Below, piece after piece: positions 54,868-63,565 of a stretch of DNA of 64,000 bases. Both the position numbers and the translations under genes were made by a program. Origin of the DNA: Winslowiella toletana (GTDB lineage Bacteria > Pseudomonadota > Gammaproteobacteria > Enterobacterales > Enterobacteriaceae); assembly GCF_032164335.1 (NCBI RefSeq), contig NZ_CP134152.1, positions 4,092,001 through 4,156,000 on the forward strand. The letters are read 5' to 3'. Below the pieces are notes generated by a model that saw nothing but the letters and a program-made list of their open reading frames with translations, had not been told where the DNA came from and made no database searches. Every line of letters starts with the position of its first letter. The first letter of the stretch is position 1.

Positions 54868-55104
54868 ATTATCTTACCTGTCATTCCGTTTGACATATCC
54901 GGACGCTATCACAGAAACAGATTGGTTAAAATACAGACAGCAAATTCATCAGATAAATACCGCCCTGCTGTTCGCAAAAAAAGACCATATCGCTGTTTTA
55001 ACGGTAAGAGTAATTGTACTTCCGTCTACATTTGTTAACCTGCCGAAATTATTTCAGTCAAAAAAGACCTGAAATCACGGCCTGACAGCGGAGCAGGTGC
55101 GCGT
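54868..55104. promoter_or_regulatory. Divergent Rpn/giant gene 3 intergenic region with conserved element
   Basis: The region repeats 47688-47924; the conserved giant-gene element is at 54970-55055. In the reconstructed arrangement before duplication this was probably the original promoter of giant gene 3, and the one before gene 2 is its copy. Confidence 0.6.
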
Positions 55105-58100
55105 ATGGAAAACAACGCTATTGCCTGTATAAGTAACAGAACGCAGCTTGCCCCAGTTGCTGATTTAATCGGCAGTTCATCAGCCCTGGCTGAGAATCTT
55201 CGCCACGTTACTAACAGCCCACATGCCAACGCAGCTCCCACGCTACAGGCTGACCAGCTTCTCCCACGATCCGCAGCCACGCTGTCGCAGCCGGATACGC
55301 TTTCCGCCCCCGCTGCCGCGATTCATTTTAACCCGCTGCCGGTGCCCGCCTCCGTCAGTGCTGCACTCTGCCTGCCTGATGCAGCACGAGCGCTGGCTAC
55401 CACCGGAATAGCGCCGCCAGCCGCTGCCCCACAGATGTTTGCCCGGCAGCTTTACAGCCTTTCCACCAGACTGTTGGCTGAGCGCGGCAACGCCATCACC
55501 GTCGCCTTACGCGCCGATCTTGAGCTGATTCAGCGCCGTTTTCAGGGGTTGCCCGACAGCCAGGTCACTACCAGCCGCGATTCCGCACTGCCCGCCCTGT
55601 ACCGTGATCTCGCCCTGCTGCACGCTTTGCAAGGCGGCGAGCGCACCCTTGACGATCTCAGTGCGCTGACTAACCGATTGCAGAGTATTGAGCAGGGACG
55701 CATCAGCGGCATCGGGGCAGAGGAAAAAGCATCGGCCGGGCGACTGCGAAGTTTTATCGCCGACAGGCAAGCGTCCCTCCGCCTCGCGCTGCGAACTACG
55801 GAGATTCCACGCATGCAGCAGGTTGTCCGCCAGATAATTATGCAGGATCTGTTTGCGACGGACCGGACCGGGCCTCCCGCCGTCACCGGTATAGAGCGCA
55901 CTGTCACCGGCCTGAGCAGCGACATTAGCCGCGTGCTGACCGGTGACGTCATTGGCAAACTGAACGCACTGAGGCTGGCATGGGACCGGACACGTCAGCA
56001 AACCACTGCCTCCAAAGCAAAAAAGCTGACGACGCTCAGGTGGCTGGCGTTACTGGAAACCAGCCGCGAGGCTCGTGCAGCTTTAGTCCGCGCACTCGGC
56101 GAACACCTGCCCGGCTACCGTATCGTCAGCACGTTGGCAGCTACGCCGCATGACCAGTCGCTGCTGCCCGCTCTGCTGGAGTGCTTCACCTTCTGCACCG
56201 CACTGGATTCCGACGCCCGTCGCCATTTACAGGAAGTGCTGGCCGACGGTCAGATTTACCACGCAGCGCAGCGCAGTCTGCAGCTGGTCAACGATCCGGA
56301 ATTCTTCAGCCGCCTGAATTTCAGCCTGACGGCACTCAACCTGCAGCTTGAGCAGAAAATGAAAAAACAGCGCAACTGGATAAAACTGCGTGAAGCGCTG
56401 GACACCTTCACCGCCGATAATCAGTTTTTCATCGAGTGCGGAAACCGAACGAAGGCGCAGCAGGATGCGGAACGAACCCGGCAGCAGCAGGCCGACTACC
56501 GCTTATATCAGCAGCAGAGGGAGCTGAAGGGCCAGGCCTGGACAGAGCAGCGCGAGGATCGGCTCGACAGCATGCGGCGTGAGCAGGAGTGGCTGAACGA
56601 GGAAGTGGAGATCGTCTGCCAGGTGGAAAGCACCCGGAAACAACGCATCGTGACGCTGAAGGAGATCGACGGGGTCAACAGCCACATTACCCGCGATGAA
56701 ACGCGCATTAATAAAGCACCGTCGTTTGTCGTCAGGGTCCGGCGCAAAGATCTGATCGAGGCGCGCAAAACCGGCGACTATGCGGTGCGCAATCTGCTGT
56801 TTCGTACCATGGGGGCCATCAAAGGCGGTGAGACCGCGCATAAAACCGCGCCTTACGCGCAGGCTCCGGTTAAGCAGGGACACATGCTGCGCAAGCTGAT
56901 CGTAACCGACGAGGATCGCCAGGTCAGGATCGCCGGATATCGTGAAAAAAGTGATGATTTGCCGCTGCGGATAGCGGTGTTTGACGTCAGGCAGGAGCTG
57001 CAACGCCAGTGGGAACACTATGCGCTGAATCCAGTGCTGCTTCCCGACGGAGCGAACAGTGACGCCGGGCCTGCGTTCGGACTGGGCACCAGTAAGTGTT
57101 CATCGCCTCCTCAGGCGGGTCCTTCTCACTCTGCCAGTCCGCTGACGTCAGCCACCGGCCCGGATTATGACAGCAGCGACAGCGCTGACGATCCGATCAG
57201 TTATCAGCCCTGCCTGCGGGTTTCTGAGATTTTCGCAGGCAAAAACCTGTCCGCCCCGCCGCTGCCGGATAATCTGCGCCCGATGTCGCCGGTTGAAAAT
57301 CAGCTGCTGACCCAGTTGCATCAGCTCCAGGACAATGCCGCCGGAACGGATACGGTATCCCACCGCCAGCAGAACCAGGCGGCGGCGTTGAGCCATATTG
57401 AGCAGTGCGTCGCCAGTCTCGGCCAGCAGCGGCGACTGGACCAACTGCCGCTGCCGTTGCAGAACGCGTTCACATCGCTGTTTTCTCAGCTGGATCCACC
57501 GGCTGAAGCCACGGAAAATACCGATGCCAGCGCCGGTGGGACCGTGACGCTGGCGCAGCTTAGCCAGGCCATCTGTTATGCCAATAATATCAATACCGTC
57601 CACAGCGTATCGCAGCCGGATCTCAGCCAGATCATCGCCACCTGGCAGGATGTTTCAATCTATATGGTTAAACGTCATGGCTCGCCGCCACTGCTGCCGA
57701 AAGCTAAAGAGATTCGTGCCACAGAGCCCGCTACCAGTATCTCCGGTGACGATCCGCAACAATCCGACGGACTCAGCCTTACCGACCACTGCAGAATCTG
57801 GCAAAACATGATCCAGGCACAGCGGGATAACTTTGGTGGTGCACAGGGCTATGGCAGAACCCACAATATTGATGCCCGATTCTGGCAGCAACTGGCTCAG
57901 AACGATCGATTGCGCGACGAGGGTGAAGCGCTGGTTGCAGCATCATCGGTCAATAAGAAAGCCGATTATATCTTTCATCTGAATAACTGGAAAACAATGG
58001 GACAGGATCTACGGGAGATGTGGGGCGGGCCATTAGGCTATGCCGAAGCGAACAAGATAACTGTCTCGACGTGGGAACGAATGGTTGGCCGTCGAGGACT

Positions 58101-61083
58101 GCAACAATCTGGAGTAGACCGGCTGGCACCCGCGCCGGCTGAAACACGCAGAATCGGCTATTACGATCATCTGGATAACTGGGACAGAATGTCGGCTAAG
58201 GAAAAGGCCGATGCAGGTGGCTCCAGAAAGTATGCCTACACGCATAATCTGTGCCTGTCGACCTGGAAGAGACTGGTCAACGAGGAGGGCTTGTCGAACC
58301 AGGGACTAAAACAGTTAATTGGCTATGCCGGCGATCAGCATGTTAATTACGGCAAGTACTGCAAAATCTGGCACGAGATGCAACAGCAGGCGCGGCAGCA
58401 GGCCGGTGGCGCAGCGCAGTATGCCGTCGATAATCGGTTAAGCGTTGATTGCTGGCTCAGGCTGGCTAACGACATCGGGCTAACCGACGAGGGAAATCAG
58501 CGAATGGCTGCCCTCAACTTCCCTTCAGGAAACGATTATGGCCAGCATTGCATTATATGGCAGCAAATATCCAGGAATGGAAACCTGCCAGCAGGCAGCG
58601 CACGCCTGTACGCTGATAGCCGCAACCTGATACACCGATACTGGTCAATGTATGCCACCGACCAGGGCCTGACTGAAAAAGGACATAAAAAAATGATGGC
58701 TACTCTGACAACTGGCGGCAAGATCGATTACAGCCTTCAGTGTCAGTTATGGATCACCAAAAGTCCTGAATTCAGAGCAAGGGTTGGCGGTGCAAGGGGT
58801 TACGCTGAACTCAACAGCCTCAATAGTTCTTACTGGTCAGAGCTGGCTACCGATAGCGGATTAACCGAAGAGGGCCAACGCAGATTGATGCCGTCTGATA
58901 AAAGTCGCAAGGGATATGATATTCATCTGCTGGGCTGGCTTAAGCTGTCGGACGCCGAAAGGAATGCTGATGATGCAGTAAGAAACTACGCAAATAAACA
59001 TGTACTCAATTACCGGACGTTTTCGTTTCTTGCCAACAAAAACGGCCTGAGCAATAAGGGCACCAAGCGGTTACTTTCTGGCATCTATGCTAATGAGACA
59101 AGAGTCCTGCTTTCGCAACAGCCGGATCTGTCACCTACCCCGGTTGCTGCATTCCCGGCAGCGGCAATAACGCATCAAGCTGATAATACTGTCTCCGCTA
59201 TTCCTGACAGCAGCAGCATACCGGTGACGCAACCATCCAGTACAATGCAGGATCATCAGTCGTTTATTGCCTATCACTGTCAGCAATGGCAAAAAATTAC
59301 TGAAAAAACCGAAGCAATTCGGGAAGGAGCAAAAAACTATGCTCTGAGTAAAGGGATTAATAAACATACCTGGGCAAAACTGGCCAATGATTCCGGACTG
59401 ACGGCCGATGGCAACGCGATACTTAATAAAACTCACCCCGGCCCACTGAACTATCTTCCGCATCTGGAGACCTGGTCCAATATGACCGAGGAGCTGAAAA
59501 AAATGGGGGTGAAACAGTACGCCGTTGAACATGGTTTGAGATACAGCTATTTTTCCAGACTGGTCGATGAAAACGGACTGAAACCCCGAGGGGCAATACT
59601 CTGGAAACGCTACTGCGCCAAACGGCCAGCAAAATCGCTGAAGCTGCACAACAAATCCATCACCAATGAGCTTCCCCATCCTCAAGCCGTTGCACCGGAG
59701 ATAACAGGAGCGGCAATCAAAACGGAGTCATCTCTGATAACCGATCAGCAACGCGGTAAAATCTGGCAAATCACGCTGGATGATCGAGGCATGGTGTTGA
59801 ACAGAGAGCAGCTCGAACTACCGCAGCAGGACACCATCCGAAATGATCTCCCTATTCTGCGCGATCCGGACGATCCCTCCCGCAGCCTGACGCTTCAGGC
59901 CGAAGGCAAAGCGTCGGCCAGTGAGATCAATACCACCAACTGGGGTGAGCTGAATAGCATCTTTGCCGGTATGCCCTCAAAGGAGAGCAAAGCGGCAAAA
60001 ATGAAGCTGTCTGAAGCCTTTCGCCAGGCAGTGGAGCATGAAACCACGCTGGAGATTACCGCCGGTGACCGCATGATAACCGCGCCAACCTGCCATGAGG
60101 TGAACGGCGAGATTATTTCACTGGGCAACGGCGTATTTAACGGCAGCAGAGAGATTATTCCGTCACTGACCCTGCTGGCACCCTATGCTGGCATCTATCA
60201 TGCTTCTGTCAAATCGCTGCAGCACGAGCGCAGGAAACAGGGGGCAGACCGCACCTCCGCCTATCTTTTTGGCACCAATGCCATCACGCGTACCGTCAGC
60301 GGCCTGGCAAGCGGGAATATCACCAAAAATATCAATACCGGCCAGTTGGGTAACAATCCCGCGATTGCCAGCAATAACGTTGCCGCCGTGCGTTTCGGTA
60401 AAAATCTTACCATGCTGGTCACCACCCGGGACGTAATGCCGGGTGAGGAGTACTTTATCAGCTATGGCGATGAATATCTGAAGGCCCAGACGGAGATAAA
60501 AGCCGAACCGGCGGCGGCGAGCAGCGAGCTTGCCCCCCCAACGGACATCACCTTCAGCAGCGCAGATGTGGCGTTGATGGCCGACTCAATGCTGCGCGCG
60601 CCGGGTGCCTGGCACTCTGAACTGGGTGAGCAGGCGGCCGTGTTACTGATCAATTCGGCGCAGCTGCCGTCAGACACGGTGCTGACCGTAAACCGGGACG
60701 GTGTGAGTCATATCTATCGCCAGGGGCAGGACGAACGCTGCGTGACGGGACGTTATCAGCCGCAGCCGGCAGAGCTGCACGTCGCGCTGAGATACAGCGA
60801 ACCGTCAGGCATGGGGCATTACGATATTGAAACAGCGCCGGGAGAAATTATTCCGATTGCCGCCGATGGTGACTGCCTGTACCAGGCCATCAGCCGCAGT
60901 TTAACGGAAAGTGGCTTCGGTCAGTTTGACGTCCGTCGCCTGCGCGGCATTGCGGCCGATGAGTTTCTCGCTCACAGTCCGCGCTATCTGCAGATGGTCG
61001 ATGCCGCCAGGCTAAAGATCGAACTGGAGGCGCGAAAATTGCCGATTAAACGTCGCTATCTCTCTTACTTTCGTTCAAGTTAG
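55105..61083 (+). CDS. Giant repeat / SET-like / OTU-like protein 3 (putative effector)
   Basis: The 1,992-residue paralogue shares the layout of gene 1, with patchy similarity: the first ~310 residues differ much from gene 1, residues ~310-640 are nearly the same (RWLALLETSREARAALVRAL onward), the linker, repeats (894-1508) and OTU-like part differ moderately, and the SET-like core is almost the same (TLLAPYAGIYH, NINTGQLGNNP, GEEYFISYGDE). The OTU-like motif is AADGDCLYQAIS with Cys1924 (Asp replaces the usual Asn of DGNC), and His1905 lies in MGHYDIE. Both ends of the block are therefore intact genes. It stops 50 bp before the convergent ftsP stop, and no terminator is obvious there. Confidence 0.85.
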   Translation: MENNAIACISNRTQLAPVADLIGSSSALAENLRHVTNSPHANAAPTLQADQLLPRSAATLSQPDTLSAPAAAIHFNPLPVPASVSAALCLPDAARALATTGIAPPAAAPQMFARQLYSLSTRLLAERGNAITVALRADLELIQRRFQGLPDSQVTTSRDSALPALYRDLALLHALQGGERTLDDLSALTNRLQSIEQGRISGIGAEEKASAGRLRSFIADRQASLRLALRTTEIPRMQQVVRQIIMQDLFATDRTGPPAVTGIERTVTGLSSDISRVLTGDVIGKLNALRLAWDRTRQQTTASKAKKLTTLRWLALLETSREARAALVRALGEHLPGYRIVSTLAATPHDQSLLPALLECFTFCTALDSDARRHLQEVLADGQIYHAAQRSLQLVNDPEFFSRLNFSLTALNLQLEQKMKKQRNWIKLREALDTFTADNQFFIECGNRTKAQQDAERTRQQQADYRLYQQQRELKGQAWTEQREDRLDSMRREQEWLNEEVEIVCQVESTRKQRIVTLKEIDGVNSHITRDETRINKAPSFVVRVRRKDLIEARKTGDYAVRNLLFRTMGAIKGGETAHKTAPYAQAPVKQGHMLRKLIVTDEDRQVRIAGYREKSDDLPLRIAVFDVRQELQRQWEHYALNPVLLPDGANSDAGPAFGLGTSKCSSPPQAGPSHSASPLTSATGPDYDSSDSADDPISYQPCLRVSEIFAGKNLSAPPLPDNLRPMSPVENQLLTQLHQLQDNAAGTDTVSHRQQNQAAALSHIEQCVASLGQQRRLDQLPLPLQNAFTSLFSQLDPPAEATENTDASAGGTVTLAQLSQAICYANNINTVHSVSQPDLSQIIATWQDVSIYMVKRHGSPPLLPKAKEIRATEPATSISGDDPQQSDGLSLTDHCRIWQNMIQAQRDNFGGAQGYGRTHNIDARFWQQLAQNDRLRDEGEALVAASSVNKKADYIFHLNNWKTMGQDLREMWGGPLGYAEANKITVSTWERMVGRRGLQQSGVDRLAPAPAETRRIGYYDHLDNWDRMSAKEKADAGGSRKYAYTHNLCLSTWKRLVNEEGLSNQGLKQLIGYAGDQHVNYGKYCKIWHEMQQQARQQAGGAAQYAVDNRLSVDCWLRLANDIGLTDEGNQRMAALNFPSGNDYGQHCIIWQQISRNGNLPAGSARLYADSRNLIHRYWSMYATDQGLTEKGHKKMMATLTTGGKIDYSLQCQLWITKSPEFRARVGGARGYAELNSLNSSYWSELATDSGLTEEGQRRLMPSDKSRKGYDIHLLGWLKLSDAERNADDAVRNYANKHVLNYRTFSFLANKNGLSNKGTKRLLSGIYANETRVLLSQQPDLSPTPVAAFPAAAITHQADNTVSAIPDSSSIPVTQPSSTMQDHQSFIAYHCQQWQKITEKTEAIREGAKNYALSKGINKHTWAKLANDSGLTADGNAILNKTHPGPLNYLPHLETWSNMTEELKKMGVKQYAVEHGLRYSYFSRLVDENGLKPRGAILWKRYCAKRPAKSLKLHNKSITNELPHPQAVAPEITGAAIKTESSLITDQQRGKIWQITLDDRGMVLNREQLELPQQDTIRNDLPILRDPDDPSRSLTLQAEGKASASEINTTNWGELNSIFAGMPSKESKAAKMKLSEAFRQAVEHETTLEITAGDRMITAPTCHEVNGEIISLGNGVFNGSREIIPSLTLLAPYAGIYHASVKSLQHERRKQGADRTSAYLFGTNAITRTVSGLASGNITKNINTGQLGNNPAIASNNVAAVRFGKNLTMLVTTRDVMPGEEYFISYGDEYLKAQTEIKAEPAAASSELAPPTDITFSSADVALMADSMLRAPGAWHSELGEQAAVLLINSAQLPSDTVLTVNRDGVSHIYRQGQDERCVTGRYQPQPAELHVALRYSEPSGMGHYDIETAPGEIIPIAADGDCLYQAISRSLTESGFGQFDVRRLRGIAADEFLAHSPRYLQMVDAARLKIELEARKLPIKRRYLSYFRSS
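57784..59628 (+). repeat. Nine ~62-residue protein repeats in giant gene 3
   Basis: Repeat number, order and the spacer between units 7 and 8 equal those in gene 1, but many positions differ (for instance WDRMSAKEKADAGGSRKYA against WDKMSVEEKAAAGGARNYA in unit 3). Unit 5 has lost its GG (PAGSARLYA). Orthologous units are more alike between genes than neighbouring units within one gene, so the array expanded before the genes duplicated. Confidence 0.85.
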
Positions 61084-61133
61084 TCAGACGACCAGCACAC
61101 CTGCACAAATTTTATGAGTCGCAGCATGCTGGA

Positions 61134-62552
61134 TTACATTACCGGCAGCACCAGCAGTTGACCTGCCGAGCCGCGATCGGCCATCTCCAGCATCTGACTG
61201 TGGTAGACAAACGGGAAGTGTTGCGAGGATGGCTGAGTAAACAACACCAGTAGCTCCACATCGCCATCTATCCATACGGTATCTTTCCAGCCACGATCTT
61301 CCCCCATCGGCTGCGCCCCATTGACGCTTTTGATCAGGAACATCACGCCTTGAATATGGAAGGCCTGTGGCGTATCCGAATGGATAATCCAGCGTTCGTA
61401 ACTGCCCTGCTGCGCCTGAGTATCGATACGCGTCATATCCCATAGCGCACCATTAATACCCGGTAACGCATCACCGAGGCGGAACTCACGCGTACGACTC
61501 GGCAAACCATCAATAATCTGATCGGCTACCAGACGCATCGGCAAATTATCAGTCACTAACGGCAGCAATCCGGTTGGTCGCAGATTCAATACCACCGTAG
61601 AAGTTAAAATGCTGGAGGGTTCGAAAAAGCCACGCAGACGGTCCATCACTCCTGCCGCCACGCCAGCCGTAATCGATACTTCTTTACCTTGCGACATGTC
61701 CACCAGCACTTCACGACGCTCACCCGGTGCCAGCGACAGCTGCTGAACCGCGACCGGCGCAGGCAAAAAGCCCTGATCGCTGGATATCACATTAAATGGG
61801 CGATTATCACTCATCGCCAGCTGATAGCGGCGCGAGTTGGAAGCATTCAGCAGGCGCAGGCGAACCCAGCCACGCGACACTTCGACATACGGATTCTGTA
61901 CCCCGTTAACCACCAGCGTATCGCCAACAAAGCCACCGCTGGAAGGCGGCTCATATTGTGGCACACCAAAATTATCCAGCCGCTTATCCTGAATAATTAC
62001 CGGGAAATCATCGACGCCGTAATGATTAGGAATCGGTAACGATTTACTCACCTCATCTTCCACCAGCCACATACCCGCCAGTCCGTTATAAACATGAGGA
62101 GCCATACGGTTAGGCGTGTTGGCGTGATACCAGCAGGTGGCAGCCGCCTGACGGATCGGCACCACCGGTGACCAGTCGACACCCGGCGACATCATGCGCG
62201 GCGCACCGCCCATCAGGGCACCCGGCACCTGCAAACCACTGACCGTCATCGATACCGGCTCATTCAGGCGGTTGCTGTAGATCAGCTTGACGTCATCGCC
62301 ACTCCAGACTCGCACCGTCGGACCAAGATAGCCGCCGTTGATGCCCCATACCGGCACTCTGTTTTTGTCGCCGCTAAACGACCAGTGACTGCGTTGCAGG
62401 GTAAGAAACAGCGGCTGACCACGACGAGATTCCAGCAACGGTGGAACCGGTAATGCAGTTCCATTCTCGGCGGCGCGGGCACTGAAAGGCAGTGCGCTGC
62501 CACACAGGGCGAGGCCCGATGCCTGAATAAATTGACGTCGACTAAAGGACAT
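61134..62552 (-). CDS. ftsP: Cell division protein FtsP (SufI)
   Basis: The 472-residue multicopper-oxidase-like protein has a Tat signal (SRRQFIQASGLALCGSALPF) cleaved near ARAAEN and three cupredoxin domains (GPTVRVWSGDDVKLIYSNRL; WYHANTPNRMAPHVYNGLAG; IHSDTPQAFHIQGVMFLI). As in E. coli FtsP, most copper ligands are missing, so it is not an active oxidase; it protects the divisome under stress. It is followed by plsC upstream on the same strand, as in E. coli (sufI-plsC-parC), and marks the right border of the giant-gene block. Confidence 0.95.
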   Translation of the reverse strand: MSFSRRQFIQASGLALCGSALPFSARAAENGTALPVPPLLESRRGQPLFLTLQRSHWSFSGDKNRVPVWGINGGYLGPTVRVWSGDDVKLIYSNRLNEPVSMTVSGLQVPGALMGGAPRMMSPGVDWSPVVPIRQAAATCWYHANTPNRMAPHVYNGLAGMWLVEDEVSKSLPIPNHYGVDDFPVIIQDKRLDNFGVPQYEPPSSGGFVGDTLVVNGVQNPYVEVSRGWVRLRLLNASNSRRYQLAMSDNRPFNVISSDQGFLPAPVAVQQLSLAPGERREVLVDMSQGKEVSITAGVAAGVMDRLRGFFEPSSILTSTVVLNLRPTGLLPLVTDNLPMRLVADQIIDGLPSRTREFRLGDALPGINGALWDMTRIDTQAQQGSYERWIIHSDTPQAFHIQGVMFLIKSVNGAQPMGEDRGWKDTVWIDGDVELLVLFTQPSSQHFPFVYHSQMLEMADRGSAGQLLVLPVM

Positions 62553-62680
62553 AAAAACTCCGTACCCGTGAGCGCGGCTATAGGGGACTGGCCGCTTTCC
62601 ATTTTATTATGATGTGAGAAAGTGCTGCGTTACTGCTTATATCACGCGGAGCAGCATAGCTGCCGCTCCGATATTCATCA

Positions 62681-63418
62681 TTAAACCCGGTTACTGGCTT
62701 CACGTTCCGCGACTTCCGCATCCAGCTGCTCAAGCTTAGCAGCCATCAGCTCGCGGCAATGGGTCGCCAGTTTACGCACCGACTGATTTTCGAACTGCTT
62801 CACATCAACCGGTGGCAGCATTTCGACAATCACTAAACCATTATTCCAGCGGTTCAGTTTTATTTTGTTATGCGTTGTTGAGACCACAATAGGAATGATC
62901 GGCACGCCCGCTGTCACCGCGGCATGAAACGCACCGGTTTTAAACGGCAATAAACCGCGACCACGGCTGCGCGTGCCTTCCGGGAACATCCAGAAAGAGA
63001 TTTTTTTCTTCTGAAACTGTTCAACCATCTCACCGATAGTGCCATGTGCTTTTGCGCGATTATCCCGGTCAATCAGCAGGTTACCGGTCAGCCAGTAGAG
63101 CTGTCCAAAAAACGGAATCCACAGCAGACTTTTTTTACCGATAGTTACGGTCGTCGGCTGCACAATGTTCGCGGCGGTGATCATATCGTAATTATTCTGA
63201 TGGTTAGCAATATAAATGGCATTGCCATAATTTGCAGCATCAGCAGGTTTACGCTGTTCAACCTTAACGCCAAACACCCGGGAAAGTCGGCCAAACAGGT
63301 GGCCAAAGGTCGCAACGTGACGGGGATTTCGCGGCGAAAACAGACAATAAATACAACCAAACACACACAGCAGAATTGAATAAATGACGACAAAAATTAC
63401 CCGTAAAATTAAGAGCAT
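62681..63418 (-). CDS. plsC: 1-acyl-sn-glycerol-3-phosphate acyltransferase PlsC
   Basis: The ATG at 63418 is chosen over the GTG at 63421 because GAGG is then 5 bases away and the length (245) equals that of E. coli PlsC. The enzyme makes phosphatidic acid in phospholipid synthesis. It has the HX4D catalytic motif in IANHQNNYDMITAAN (~72-77), FPEGTRSRGRGLLPFKTGAF for glycerol phosphate binding, and an N-terminal membrane segment (VIFVVIYSILLCVFGCIYCL). Confidence 0.97.
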   Translation of the reverse strand: MLLILRVIFVVIYSILLCVFGCIYCLFSPRNPRHVATFGHLFGRLSRVFGVKVEQRKPADAANYGNAIYIANHQNNYDMITAANIVQPTTVTIGKKSLLWIPFFGQLYWLTGNLLIDRDNRAKAHGTIGEMVEQFQKKKISFWMFPEGTRSRGRGLLPFKTGAFHAAVTAGVPIIPIVVSTTHNKIKLNRWNNGLVIVEMLPPVDVKQFENQSVRKLATHCRELMAAKLEQLDAEVAEREASNRV

Positions 63419-63455
63419 CACAACCTCGTTATTGCTTCCGAGCTAAGCAACCCGG

Positions 63456-63539
63456 CGCCAATGCCCCCTCCACCAGAATATGGCGGAGGATTGGGATGGA
63501 GCAAGCTCCATCCTAACCTTCCTCCGTAAAGGAGGAAGG
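63456..63539. other. Cluster of hairpins between plsC and parC
   Basis: Two perfect stems follow each other: ggatggagc/gctccatcc with a 2-base loop (63494-63513) and ccttcctcc/ggaggaagg with loop GTAAA (63517-63539). A weaker CCTCC/GGAGG pair precedes them (~63467-63489). They lie 27 bp beyond the parC stop in the direction of transcription and could end or attenuate parC transcription before plsC. Confidence 0.5.
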
Positions 63540-63565
63540 GACGTTATGGTGAAAATATCTGACCG

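Larger units (their letters stand above)
49594..56773. repeat. Direct tandem duplication, copy 2 (7,180 bp)
   Basis: This copy covers the 3' two thirds of giant gene 2, the second Rpn gene and the 5' third of giant gene 3. Diagnostic bases bracket the crossover: position 49593 is g as in gene 3 (56773) but a in gene 1 (42413); position 49668 is a as in gene 1 (42488) but g in gene 3 (56848). Confidence 0.9.

Noticed and set aside
61084..61133. Attachment site or integrase remnant at the right edge of the giant-gene block
   Set aside because: Only 50 bp separate the giant gene 3 and ftsP stops, and no tRNA fragment or direct repeat of the left border is seen.
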